Shown: in pieces, positions 46,284 to 54,409 of the stretch
Layout: the number at the start of each line of letters is the position of its first letter
How positions within the stretch are numbered: position 1 is the stretch's first letter
Assembly (NCBI GenBank): GCA_947492525.1
Contig: CANLNQ010000005.1
Coordinates: 185,099-249,098 of the forward strand
Origin: an uncultured Granulosicoccus sp.
Lineage (GTDB): Bacteria > Pseudomonadota > Gammaproteobacteria > Granulosicoccales > Granulosicoccaceae
Direction of reading: 5' to 3'
DNA: 64,000 bases
Translations under genes and position numbers: made by a program
The notes under the pieces: model-generated
What the model saw: only the letters and a program-made list of their open reading frames with translations
Databases searched by the model: none
Told to the model about the DNA's origin: nothing

Positions 46284-47303
46284 ATGCACAAGATCATCAT
46301 TGACACCGACCCCGGTGTAGACGACACCATGGCCATTGCCTATGCGATGGCCCATCCCGACATCGAGTTGTTGGGATTGACGACCGTATTCGGCAACATC
46401 AATATCGATTACTCGACCCGCAACGCCCAGTATATTCTGGATGTGCTCGGTGCCGACTCGGTGGCGGTAGCGCGTGGCGCGGCCATTCCACTGGAGCAAT
46501 CACCGCTGCCGCATGCGGACTTCGTGCATGGCAGCGATGGCCTGGGCAATGTCTACCCGGGCAGTCAGCCGGGCGTGGCCGCAGCCAGTGCGGCGCCATT
46601 GCGCAGTGAGGCAAGGCATGCGCAGCTCGAACCGCTGGACGCTGCCGATTTCATCATCCACAGCGCGCGGGAGAATCCCGGTGAGATCACCATCGTGGCT
46701 GTCGGGCCGTTGACCAATGTGGCCGAGGCCCTGCGGCGCGAGCCACAACTGCCGAGCCTGGTGGCCGGCCTGGTCATCATGGGGGGGTGTGTGGATGAGC
46801 CGGGCAATGTGTCGCCCGTTGCCGAAGCCAATTTCCTGAATGATCCACATGCTGCCGATGAACTGCTGGCAGCCGACTGGCCCGCCACCATCGTCGGCCT
46901 GGATGTCACGCATCGCATCATGCTCACGGATACGCACCTGAAGCAGTTGGGCGATCAGGCGGGCGAGACCGGAACGCTGATCTGGCAGAGCAGCCGCTTC
47001 TATGTCGATTTCTACACGCAGAGCGGTGCGGCGAAAGGGCTCGATGAGCCGCAATGCGCGATGCATGATGCTGCAGCGGTTGCCTATGTGCTGCAACCGG
47101 ATGCCTTTACCGTCGAGAAAGGTGCTGCCCGGGTCGTGCCCGATGGCATCGCCATCGGCCAGTTGGCGCTGGATCGCAAGGGTTACACCTACGCCGTACC
47201 TCACTGGCAGAATCGTCCGGCCAGTGCCGTGTGCATGGCAGTCGAGGCAGATCGCGTGCGAGACCACTTTCTACAGACTATCATCAGTCATCATCGACGT
47301 TGA
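46284..47303 (+). CDS. Inosine-uridine-type nucleoside hydrolase
   Basis: 339 residues from ATG 46284 (MHKIIIDTDPGVDDTMAIAYAM), the hallmark calcium-binding aspartate cluster of the IunH family. Further family segments: LTTVFGNINIDYSTRNA, VAVGPLTNVAEALRREP, VVMGG-like VIMGGCVDEPGN and DAAAVAYVL. Splits purine or pyrimidine nucleosides into base and ribose in the cytoplasm. It works with the ribokinase just upstream, and probably with the BMP-type nucleoside importer 6 kb downstream. Substrate range not determinable. Confidence 0.92.
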   Translation: MHKIIIDTDPGVDDTMAIAYAMAHPDIELLGLTTVFGNINIDYSTRNAQYILDVLGADSVAVARGAAIPLEQSPLPHADFVHGSDGLGNVYPGSQPGVAAASAAPLRSEARHAQLEPLDAADFIIHSARENPGEITIVAVGPLTNVAEALRREPQLPSLVAGLVIMGGCVDEPGNVSPVAEANFLNDPHAADELLAADWPATIVGLDVTHRIMLTDTHLKQLGDQAGETGTLIWQSSRFYVDFYTQSGAAKGLDEPQCAMHDAAAVAYVLQPDAFTVEKGAARVVPDGIAIGQLALDRKGYTYAVPHWQNRPASAVCMAVEADRVRDHFLQTIISHHRR

Positions 47304-47312
47304 GGGTCAGTC

Positions 47313-48737
47313 ATGAAAACCAGGGCAAGCTTGTACGCGAGCAAGGCTGCCAGCGCGGTGGCCGCCTGCCTGCTGGTCAGTGGGTGCAATTGGGTGGATT
47401 CTGCCGGTTCGGAAGGGGTACCGGTCACGGAGGTCTTTCTCGACGACCAGCCGGTGGACACTGCCATCATCCTGAACGAGAAGACCATCGGGGAGATCTC
47501 CACGGGGCGTGCGGACGCCTTGTCCGGAGGGCAGGAGTTCGAGTGGGACCCAACGCCGCTGGCCGAGGGAAATCTGCCCCTTTGCGCCGATGCGTCGGGG
47601 TTCAATGTCGATCTGGCGGCAGATTCCCTGCTCGATGCCTGCACGGACGTGGATGATTGCTCCCTGGATTTCGAGCAAGTGGATATCGATGACGCCGTGG
47701 CGGCATTTCATCTGCCGGTGCCCGAGCTGAAGGCCTCCGTGGGTCTGCGCTACCAGTTGACGACCACGGACAGTGCCGGTCGAGCAAGCACGATCGAGCG
47801 CGATTTCTGTCTGATCGCCATCAACGAGGCACCGGTAGCCGTCAACGATACCTTCGTGGTGCTGGAAGGCACGCGCGAGAGTTTCGGAGCCGATGGTGTC
47901 AACCTGCTCAGTAATGACAGCGATGATATCGACGACAGCAACTCCCCCATGGTGGTGCTGCCCGAGGCGCTGGAAGGGCCCGAGAGTGCGGCATTTTTCG
48001 AGTTGAGCCCGGAAGGGGATGGCAGTTTCACCTATGAGTCCAGCCTGACCGGCATTCGCACGGATCAGTTCGACAGCTTTGTCTATCAGCTCAGCGATGG
48101 TGTACACGTATCCACGGCCACGGCCACCATTCGTATCGTGGCCGCCAATCAGGCGCCGGAGCTGATTGATCCGATCCCTGAACTGACTGCGATCGAAGGG
48201 GAGCCGATGGTCGAGAATCTGGCTTTGTATTTCCTTGATCCGGAGGAGAGCGAGCTGCTTTTCTCACTCGCTGAGGATACCCCTCTGCCCGATGACGGAA
48301 CCCTGTCATTGAGCGATGAGGGTGTGCTGTCGGGCAGGCCGGGTGAAGAGGATGTGGGGAGTCATGTACTGACCCTGATCGTCAGCGATGGCGGCGCCGA
48401 ACTGGAAACGCCAGTCACCCTGGTGATCGAAGCGGCGCCTGTGGTGGAGAACGCGGCGCCGGAATACGTGGAAGACACGGTATTCAATCAGATAATCCTG
48501 CTGGGAAGATCTATTCGGCCTGTGATTCCAGAATTCATCGATCCCGATGGTGATACGCTGACCTACGCCATTGCCGGAAGCGGTGAATTGCCCGATGGTG
48601 TCGAGATCGACGAGGACACCGGCATCGTGTCAGGCACTCCAACCGAGGAGGTCAATGTGCGCAACTTACGTATCGAAGCTACAGATCCTTCGGGAGAGAC
48701 CGCTGTTTCAGATGCCTTCTACATTTGGGTGCGATAG
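47313..48737 (+). CDS. Cadherin/Ig-repeat lipoprotein
   Basis: 474 residues. Lipobox LVSGC with the lipid-modified Cys at 25. A Ca-binding-type acidic body follows: one VCBS/cadherin-like module (EAPVAVNDTFVVLEG, about 170-270) and two He_PIG-type Ig modules (QAPELIDPIPELTAIEG near 285; APEYVEDTVFN near 385), each ending in a D-G-x-L/V...SGxP pattern. Such modules bind carbohydrates or other surface proteins. It starts 9 bases after the nucleoside hydrolase stop with a GAGGGTC ribosome site, so it appears cotranscribed with cytoplasmic salvage genes, which is odd for a surface protein. Role unknown. Confidence 0.82.
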   Translation: MKTRASLYASKAASAVAACLLVSGCNWVDSAGSEGVPVTEVFLDDQPVDTAIILNEKTIGEISTGRADALSGGQEFEWDPTPLAEGNLPLCADASGFNVDLAADSLLDACTDVDDCSLDFEQVDIDDAVAAFHLPVPELKASVGLRYQLTTTDSAGRASTIERDFCLIAINEAPVAVNDTFVVLEGTRESFGADGVNLLSNDSDDIDDSNSPMVVLPEALEGPESAAFFELSPEGDGSFTYESSLTGIRTDQFDSFVYQLSDGVHVSTATATIRIVAANQAPELIDPIPELTAIEGEPMVENLALYFLDPEESELLFSLAEDTPLPDDGTLSLSDEGVLSGRPGEEDVGSHVLTLIVSDGGAELETPVTLVIEAAPVVENAAPEYVEDTVFNQIILLGRSIRPVIPEFIDPDGDTLTYAIAGSGELPDGVEIDEDTGIVSGTPTEEVNVRNLRIEATDPSGETAVSDAFYIWVR

Positions 48738-48743
48738 ATTTGC

Positions 48744-49445
48744 ATGAGTCGTAGTGCTGCAGCGCCATATCTCTTCGTCAAGCATTCTGCCAACTGGAAT
48801 GTGGACCGCTGTACACGCTGGATGTCCGATAACGACAAGGTCGTTGACTGGTGTTACCCGGTCAACGACGACCCCTTTCCCGACCCGCGTGGCTATGCGG
48901 GCATCATGGTCTTCGGCGGTGCCAACAGTGCCAACGATTGCTCGGACTTCGACTGGGTCAGGCGCGAACTGGTGTTCGTCGAACAGTGCCTGCGGCACGA
49001 CGTACCCTTCTTCGGTATCTGCCTGGGCGCGCAGATCCTCGCGCGAGTGCTCGGTGCCCGCGTGCGGCCGCACGAGAAAGCCGTTCAGGAAGTCGGTTTT
49101 CATCGGGTAGACCCGGTACCCGGAGAGTCCGATTTCCTCACCTCGCCGCTGACCGTCATGCAGTGGCACTCGGAGGGTTTCGAGCTGCCGCCCGATACCC
49201 GTCGCATTGCCACCGGCGCGGACTTCCCGAATCAGGCCTACCGGCTGAACGACCATGTGCTGGGTGTGCAGTTTCATCCGGAAGTGAACCCTGAGGTCCT
49301 GGCGATCTGGCAAGAGCGCAACCGGTTGAAGAAGCCGGAGCAATTCACCGATGAAGAGCGCGCCAGCATGATGCGTGATGCTCACCTGCACGATGCCAAT
49401 GTCACTCGCTGGCTCGATGGCGTGATGAAAGACTGGACCGGATAA
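48744..49445 (+). CDS. Class I glutamine amidotransferase
   Basis: 233 residues. Nucleophile elbow FFGICLGAQILARVLGA with the catalytic Cys near 94; His and Glu in VQFHPEV near 176. Resembles stand-alone GMP-synthase-like GATases that hydrolyse glutamine or gamma-glutamyl compounds. No synthase partner is fused. It starts 6 bases after the lipoprotein and precedes a glutamate-synthase-like flavoprotein by 40 bases; the pair could be functionally linked, but this is inference. Confidence 0.88.
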   Translation: MSRSAAAPYLFVKHSANWNVDRCTRWMSDNDKVVDWCYPVNDDPFPDPRGYAGIMVFGGANSANDCSDFDWVRRELVFVEQCLRHDVPFFGICLGAQILARVLGARVRPHEKAVQEVGFHRVDPVPGESDFLTSPLTVMQWHSEGFELPPDTRRIATGADFPNQAYRLNDHVLGVQFHPEVNPEVLAIWQERNRLKKPEQFTDEERASMMRDAHLHDANVTRWLDGVMKDWTG

Positions 49446-49485
49446 ACTCCTCCGGCATCGGCTACCATGGCGCAGGGAGGAATTC

Positions 49486-51132
49486 ATGCGCACATACTTC
49501 ATCACGGCTTCGATCGTCTCGGTTCTGCTCGTCCTGCTGCTGGCACTGGTCTGGCCTGCCGCTCTGTGGCTGTTTCTGCTGATCCTGCCCCTGATCGCCA
49601 TCGGGGTGTACGACATGGTGCAGACGAAACATTCGCTGCGTCGCAATTATCCGCTGTTCAGTCGAGGTCGTTGGCTGCTGGAAGGGCTGCGACCCTTCGT
49701 ACGGCAGTATCTGCTCGAGTCCGAGACCGATGGCGCTCCGGTGCCGCGCGTGTTCCGCTCGGTGGTCTATCAGCGCGCCAAGGGGCAGAACGATACCGTG
49801 CCCTTCGGCACCAAATTCGACACCTACCGAGACGGCTATGAATGGATTGCCCATTCGATTGCCGCCATCGACATCCACGGTACCGACAACGATCCACGCG
49901 TCGAGGTCGGCGGTCCGGATTGTCGTCAGCCCTATTCTGCAAGCCTGTTGAATATCAGTGCAATGAGCTTCGGTTCGCTCAGTGCCAATGCCATCCGTGC
50001 GCTCAACGAAGGCGCCCGCATGGGCGGCTTTGCGCACAATACCGGCGAGGGCGGCTTGTCGAGCTATCACCTGGCAGGTGGGGCGGACATCATCTGGCAG
50101 ATCGGGACCGGTTACTTCGGCTGTCGCACGGCAGAGGGCGGCTTTGATGCGGACCTGTTCGCTGAAAACGCCACGCGAGAGCAGGTGAAGATGATCGAGA
50201 TCAAGCTCTCGCAAGGGGCCAAACCCGGTCATGGCGGCATCTTGCCAGCGGTCAAGAACACGGCGGAGATTGCGGCGGCCAGAGGGGTGGAAGAGGGCAC
50301 CATGGTGGCATCGCCACCAGGACATTCCGCCTTCTCTACACCGTTGGAGATGATGCATTTCATTGCACGGCTACGCGAGCTCAGCGGTGGCAAGCCCATC
50401 GGTTTCAAGCTCTGCGTTGGGCGGGAGAGTGAGTTCGTGGCGCTGTGCAAGGCCATGGTGGAGACCGGCATCAAGCCCGATTTCATCACGGTCGACGGCG
50501 GTGAGGGCGGCACCGGAGCGGCGCCGCTGGAGTTCTCGAATTCCGTCGGCATGCCGCTGCGCGACGGCCTGGCCTTCGTTTGTGATTGCCTGTCGGGGTT
50601 CGACCTCAAGAAGGATATCCGGGTGATTGCCGTGGGCAAGATATTCACCGCCTTTCATATCGTGAAGAATCTGAGCGTCGGCGCCGACATGTGCTACAGC
50701 GCCCGCGGTTTCATGATGTCTCTGGGCTGCGTGCAATCGCTGGTCTGCAATACCAATCACTGCCCCACCGGTATTGCAACCCAGGACCAGACGCTGGAAA
50801 AGGGTCTGGTGGTCACCGACAAGCGAGTACGGGTTCAGCGCTTTCATGACGAGACCATCGAGCGGGTCAACGAGATCGTGGCCGCCGCCGGTTTGAGCAC
50901 CCCGTGCGAGCTGAATCGCACGCATGTGTATCGACGCATCAGCCAGAACACCATACGTCGATACGATCAGTTGTTTCCGTATACCAATGTCGGCAGTCTG
51001 CTCGAATCGCCGTATCCAGAGCGCTTCGAGCAGCAGATGGCCGAATCCGATACCAGTACCTTCATGCCCGTGAGCTACATTGCCGAACACGCGGCCGGTA
51101 TCAGACAACTGGACGAGGCGGCAAGCGCCTGA
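49486..51132 (+). CDS. Membrane-anchored FMN-binding glutamate synthase-like protein
   Basis: 548 residues. Two N-terminal TM helices at about 4-45 precede a GltB central/FMN barrel domain. Conserved MSFGSLSANAIRALNEGARMGGF, GAKPGHGGILPAVKN, TVDGGEGGTGAAPLEF and the 3Fe-4S cysteines in GCVQSLVCNTNHCPTGIA. It lacks the glutaminase (GATase II) and ammonia-tunnel domains of true glutamate synthase. Members of this stand-alone family are common in proteobacteria but their reaction is not established. Start ATG 49486 has GGAGG 6 bases upstream. Confidence 0.9.
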   Translation: MRTYFITASIVSVLLVLLLALVWPAALWLFLLILPLIAIGVYDMVQTKHSLRRNYPLFSRGRWLLEGLRPFVRQYLLESETDGAPVPRVFRSVVYQRAKGQNDTVPFGTKFDTYRDGYEWIAHSIAAIDIHGTDNDPRVEVGGPDCRQPYSASLLNISAMSFGSLSANAIRALNEGARMGGFAHNTGEGGLSSYHLAGGADIIWQIGTGYFGCRTAEGGFDADLFAENATREQVKMIEIKLSQGAKPGHGGILPAVKNTAEIAAARGVEEGTMVASPPGHSAFSTPLEMMHFIARLRELSGGKPIGFKLCVGRESEFVALCKAMVETGIKPDFITVDGGEGGTGAAPLEFSNSVGMPLRDGLAFVCDCLSGFDLKKDIRVIAVGKIFTAFHIVKNLSVGADMCYSARGFMMSLGCVQSLVCNTNHCPTGIATQDQTLEKGLVVTDKRVRVQRFHDETIERVNEIVAAAGLSTPCELNRTHVYRRISQNTIRRYDQLFPYTNVGSLLESPYPERFEQQMAESDTSTFMPVSYIAEHAAGIRQLDEAASA

Positions 51133-51136
51133 GCGA

Positions 51137-52837
51137 ATGATTGCCGAATCCAGCAATCTGTTACTGAATATCTTCATCTATCTGCTGGCCGGATTGCTGG
51201 CGGTTCCCAGTGCCAAGCGGCTGGGTCTGGGCCCGGTATTCGGCTATCTGTTTGCCGGCATCCTGATCGGTCCCTGGGGTCTGGCATTGATTCGGGATGT
51301 CGAGCATATCGACCTGTTTTCCCGCGTGGCCACCGTCCTGCTGCTGTTTCTGGCGGCGTTGCAGGCAACGCCTGCCCGCGTCAAGCGACTGCTCGATGGC
51401 GGCATCAAGCTCGGCGTTCTGCAGTTCGTTCTGACCTCGCTGGTCATCATGCTGGTCGGCATGCTGATCGGTCTTGTCTGGCATCACGCCCTGGTGGCAG
51501 GTCTGGCCCTGTCCATCTCGTCGGAGGCGGTGGCGACCCATGCCTTCAATGAACGTTATCCAACCGGTTCGCCGCTGACTGAAGCCGGCCATCAGCTGCT
51601 GCTGACACAGGCCATGGCCATCGTGCCGGTCTTCGTGCTACTGCCGCTGCTCGGTTTCGAGGCCACCATCACGCAGGGCAGTCCCTGGCCGCGCGTGATC
51701 ATGGGACTGATGTTTCTGGGTGGTTTCGGTATCTTCGGCCACCTGATGCTGCGCCATGCCTTTCGCTATGTGGTGAGTATCGGGCTGGACGAGGTGTTCG
51801 CCGCCTTTGCGCTGCTGTTGACCATCGGCTTGCTGCTGGTGGTGCGGGCGCTCGATCTGCCGCTGGAGCTGGGCGCCTTGCTCGGTGGCCTGCTGCTGAT
51901 CCGTTCCGAGTACGGATCTGCCATTCGCATTGCCATGCGACCCTTCAGTGGCCTGCTGGTCGGCATGTTCTTCATATCCACCGGCATGCAGATCGATTTC
52001 GCAACCTTCATTCGCAAGCCGTTGGAGACCTTTGCGCTGGTTGCCCTGCTGGTGTTCGTCAAGGCCTGGATCGTGCGCAACATCCTGCGCCACTCCAAGG
52101 TGCCGCGACAGCAGCGAATCTGGCTGGCTACCGTACTGGCGCAAAGCGGCGAACTGGCCTTCGTGGTCATTGCACTGGCCATCACCTATCAGGCCATACC
52201 GGACAAGCTGGCAGCGCAACTGGTGCTGGTGGTCGCGCTGTCCATGCTGACCACGCCCATGTTGCTCTTCTTCGCGGCGCGGCGAGACAATCTGCCGGCC
52301 CGTCAACAGACCGATACCGGCGTCGATGCCGGGGAGACCGCTGATTCCCAGGTGATCGTTGCCGGTTATGGGCGTGTGGGCAGTGTGGTGGCGAAGATGC
52401 TGCAGGAGAACGGCTTTCGGGCGGTGGTTATCGACCACAGCCCGGACCGGTTCACGGCACTGCGCGCGGCGGGTTTTGTCGGTTTCTATGGTGACGCGAC
52501 CCGGCCCGATCTGCTGGAGGCGGCCGGTGCTGCCAGGGCTGCCGTGCTGGTGATAGCACTGGATGATCCGGAGGCCTCTGCGGACCTGCTGAGACGGGTA
52601 CGCCGGGAATATCCGCACCTGAGTGTGCTGGCCAGAGCCGTCGGCACCGATGATGAACATCGCCTGCTGCGCGACGGGGCCGACAGAGCCTATAGCGAGA
52701 CATTTGAAACTGCTCTGCTGATCGGCGAAGATGTGCTCGAAATGGTGGGAGTCTCGCCACTGGATGCTCAGGCGCTGGCCGAGAGTTTCCGTGACGCGGC
52801 TCTGGCGTCGCAACCCTCACCGGTAACACGGGATTGA
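51137..52837 (+). CDS. CPA2 monovalent cation:proton antiporter with TrkA-N domain (Kef-like)
   Basis: 566 residues from ATG 51137; the frame extends upstream but overlaps the previous gene. About 12 hydrophobic helices at 5-385 (LAVPSAKRLGLGPVFGYLFAGILIGPWG; SLVIMLVGMLIGLVWHH). A cytoplasmic RCK/TrkA-N nucleotide-binding domain follows from about 415 (VIVAGYGRVGSVVAKML, FYGDATRPDLLEAAGA). This is the layout of KefB/KefC potassium efflux systems. No KefF/KefG ancillary quinone reductase is next to it. Potassium or sodium specificity cannot be decided. Confidence 0.92.
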   Translation: MIAESSNLLLNIFIYLLAGLLAVPSAKRLGLGPVFGYLFAGILIGPWGLALIRDVEHIDLFSRVATVLLLFLAALQATPARVKRLLDGGIKLGVLQFVLTSLVIMLVGMLIGLVWHHALVAGLALSISSEAVATHAFNERYPTGSPLTEAGHQLLLTQAMAIVPVFVLLPLLGFEATITQGSPWPRVIMGLMFLGGFGIFGHLMLRHAFRYVVSIGLDEVFAAFALLLTIGLLLVVRALDLPLELGALLGGLLLIRSEYGSAIRIAMRPFSGLLVGMFFISTGMQIDFATFIRKPLETFALVALLVFVKAWIVRNILRHSKVPRQQRIWLATVLAQSGELAFVVIALAITYQAIPDKLAAQLVLVVALSMLTTPMLLFFAARRDNLPARQQTDTGVDAGETADSQVIVAGYGRVGSVVAKMLQENGFRAVVIDHSPDRFTALRAAGFVGFYGDATRPDLLEAAGAARAAVLVIALDDPEASADLLRRVRREYPHLSVLARAVGTDDEHRLLRDGADRAYSETFETALLIGEDVLEMVGVSPLDAQALAESFRDAALASQPSPVTRD

Positions 52838-52892
52838 GTTGCGCCTGGAATGCGCGGCGCGCAGCGCTGCCCGAAAGAGGATGTGAAATTTC

Positions 52893-53195
52893 ATGAAAGG
52901 TAACGATGTGGAATCGCTCACCAAACTGCTCAAGGAGCACGAGGTGGCCTTGTCGGCCGTGAAGGCCAACAAGCTGATGTTGCAGCTGGGCCTGCTCGAG
53001 GAGGCGACTCGCGAAAGCTCCACCCGGCCGGGCGTGATGAAGAAGTACAAGGTATTGAGCGAAAAGGGCCTGGATTACGGCGTGAACGAGGAAAATCCGC
53101 AGAGTCCGGACCAGACATCGCCGTACTACTACAAGGATACATTCGGCGAGTTGGCAAGCCTGCTGGTGGCTGCCAATGAAGCGGCAGGTAAATAG
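52893..53195 (+). CDS. Small unknown protein with winged-helix-like C-terminal pattern
   Basis: 100 residues. No family recognised with certainty. The segment ANKLMLQLGLLEEATRESSTRPGVMKKYKVLSEKGLDYGVN has the L-x2-GLLEE...YKVLSEKGLxYG pattern seen in winged-helix modules of phage antirepressor/KilAC-type proteins, so DNA binding is possible. The N-terminus is amphipathic helix, with ATG 52893. No membrane segment, no Cys. Sits between the antiporter and the nucleoside importer with its own spacing (55 and 160 bases). Confidence 0.6.
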   Translation: MKGNDVESLTKLLKEHEVALSAVKANKLMLQLGLLEEATRESSTRPGVMKKYKVLSEKGLDYGVNEENPQSPDQTSPYYYKDTFGELASLLVAANEAAGK

Positions 53196-53246
53196 CTCGA
53201 TGTGCAGGGCCGATACACAGCCGGACGAGGTGTGAAACTGGCACCG

Positions 53247-53274
53247 TTGGTCTCGAAATGTATCGTGCTACACT
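53247..53274 (+). promoter_or_regulatory. Candidate sigma-70 promoter of the nucleoside importer operon
   Basis: TTGGTC (53247-53252) and TACACT (53269-53274) separated by 16 bases, with an extended -10 TG at 53266-53267. Located 82 bases before the start of the binding-protein gene. Matches are partial (3/6 and 4/6). Confidence 0.4.
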
Positions 53275-53355
53275 CGAAACAGGCGGCTGAGACGCTCCCG
53301 GCACCCCGTGTGACTGGCAGTTGCAGCCGTTACCCATTCTCAGAGGATTAACACT

Positions 53356-54351
53356 ATGACAATCTCACGCCTTGGCGTAATTGCCGGGATACTTCTGGCT
53401 TCTACCGCTGCCTCTGCAGCCGATATATCGCCAGCTGTCGTGTTTGACATGGGCGGCAAGTTCGACAAGTCATTCAACCAGGGTGTCTATGACGGCGCTG
53501 AACGCTTCAAGGAAGAAACCGGTGTCGCCTATCGTGAATTCGAGGTCACCAACGAGACTCAGCGTGAGCAGGCAATCCGCCGGATGGCCCAGCGTGGTGC
53601 CGATCCCATCGTTGGCGTCGGTTTTGCCCAGGCAGGTCCCATGGAGACGGTTGCCAAGGAATTTCCCGATACCCGTTTCACCCTGATCGACGGTGTGGTC
53701 GATCTGCCCAATGTGCAGTCCGTCGTCTTCAAGGAACAGGAAGGTTCGTTTCTCGTCGGTGTACTCGCCGCCCTGGCGTCCGAAAGCAACATGGTCGGCT
53801 TTGTCGGCGGTATGGACATCCCCCTGATTCGTCGTTTTGCCTGTGGTTACGAGCAGGGCGCGAAGCATGCTGATGCATCGGTCGATGTCATCCAGAACAT
53901 GACCGGCACAACCCCTTCAGCCTGGAACGATCCGGGTCGAGGCAGCGAGCTGGCGAAGGGTCAGTTCGATCGCGGCGTCGATGTCATCTATGCGGCTGCC
54001 GGCGGCACCGGTATCGGTGTGTATCAGGCGGCGAAGGATGGTGGCAAGCTGGCCATCGGTGTGGATTCCAACCAGAACTACCTGCATCCGGGCACCATGC
54101 TGACCTCCATGCTCAAGCGTGTGGATGTGGCGGCCTACAACGCCTTCAAACAGGCGATGGATGGCACCTGGGAAGCCGGTATCAAGGATCTGGGTCTGGC
54201 CGATGGCGCTGTGGGCTGGGCGCTGGATGAAAACAATGAAGCGCTGATCAGCGATGACATGAAGGCGGCTGTCGAAGCGGCTGCTGCCAGCATCGTTGCC
54301 GGTGACATCAGCGTTCATGACTACATGAGCGACAACAGCTGCTCCTACTGA
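53356..54351 (+). CDS. BMP-family nucleoside-binding protein (PnrA/BmpA type)
   Basis: 331 residues with a Sec signal peptide (1-22, cleavage after ASA). Mature start ISPAVVFDMGGKFDKSFNQGVYDGAERF is the hallmark of basic membrane protein/PnrA purine-nucleoside receptors. Further segments: VGVGFAQAG, GFVGGMDIPLIRRFACGYEQGAKHAD, VIYAAAGGTGIGVYQAAK. It delivers nucleosides to the YufO/YufP/YufQ-like ABC importer encoded directly downstream. No lipobox Cys, so it is soluble in the periplasm. AGAGG lies 11 bases before ATG 53356. Confidence 0.93.
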   Translation: MTISRLGVIAGILLASTAASAADISPAVVFDMGGKFDKSFNQGVYDGAERFKEETGVAYREFEVTNETQREQAIRRMAQRGADPIVGVGFAQAGPMETVAKEFPDTRFTLIDGVVDLPNVQSVVFKEQEGSFLVGVLAALASESNMVGFVGGMDIPLIRRFACGYEQGAKHADASVDVIQNMTGTTPSAWNDPGRGSELAKGQFDRGVDVIYAAAGGTGIGVYQAAKDGGKLAIGVDSNQNYLHPGTMLTSMLKRVDVAAYNAFKQAMDGTWEAGIKDLGLADGAVGWALDENNEALISDDMKAAVEAAAASIVAGDISVHDYMSDNSCSY

Positions 54352-54409
54352 TCAACACTATCTGACCTGATGATGCAGACAACGCAACGGGTACCGGGTT
54401 GTCCGGATC

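Noticed and set aside
53270..53320. TGGCAGTTGCA upstream of the BMP gene as a sigma-54 promoter
   Set aside because: Spacing between GG and GC is far shorter than the required 10 bases.
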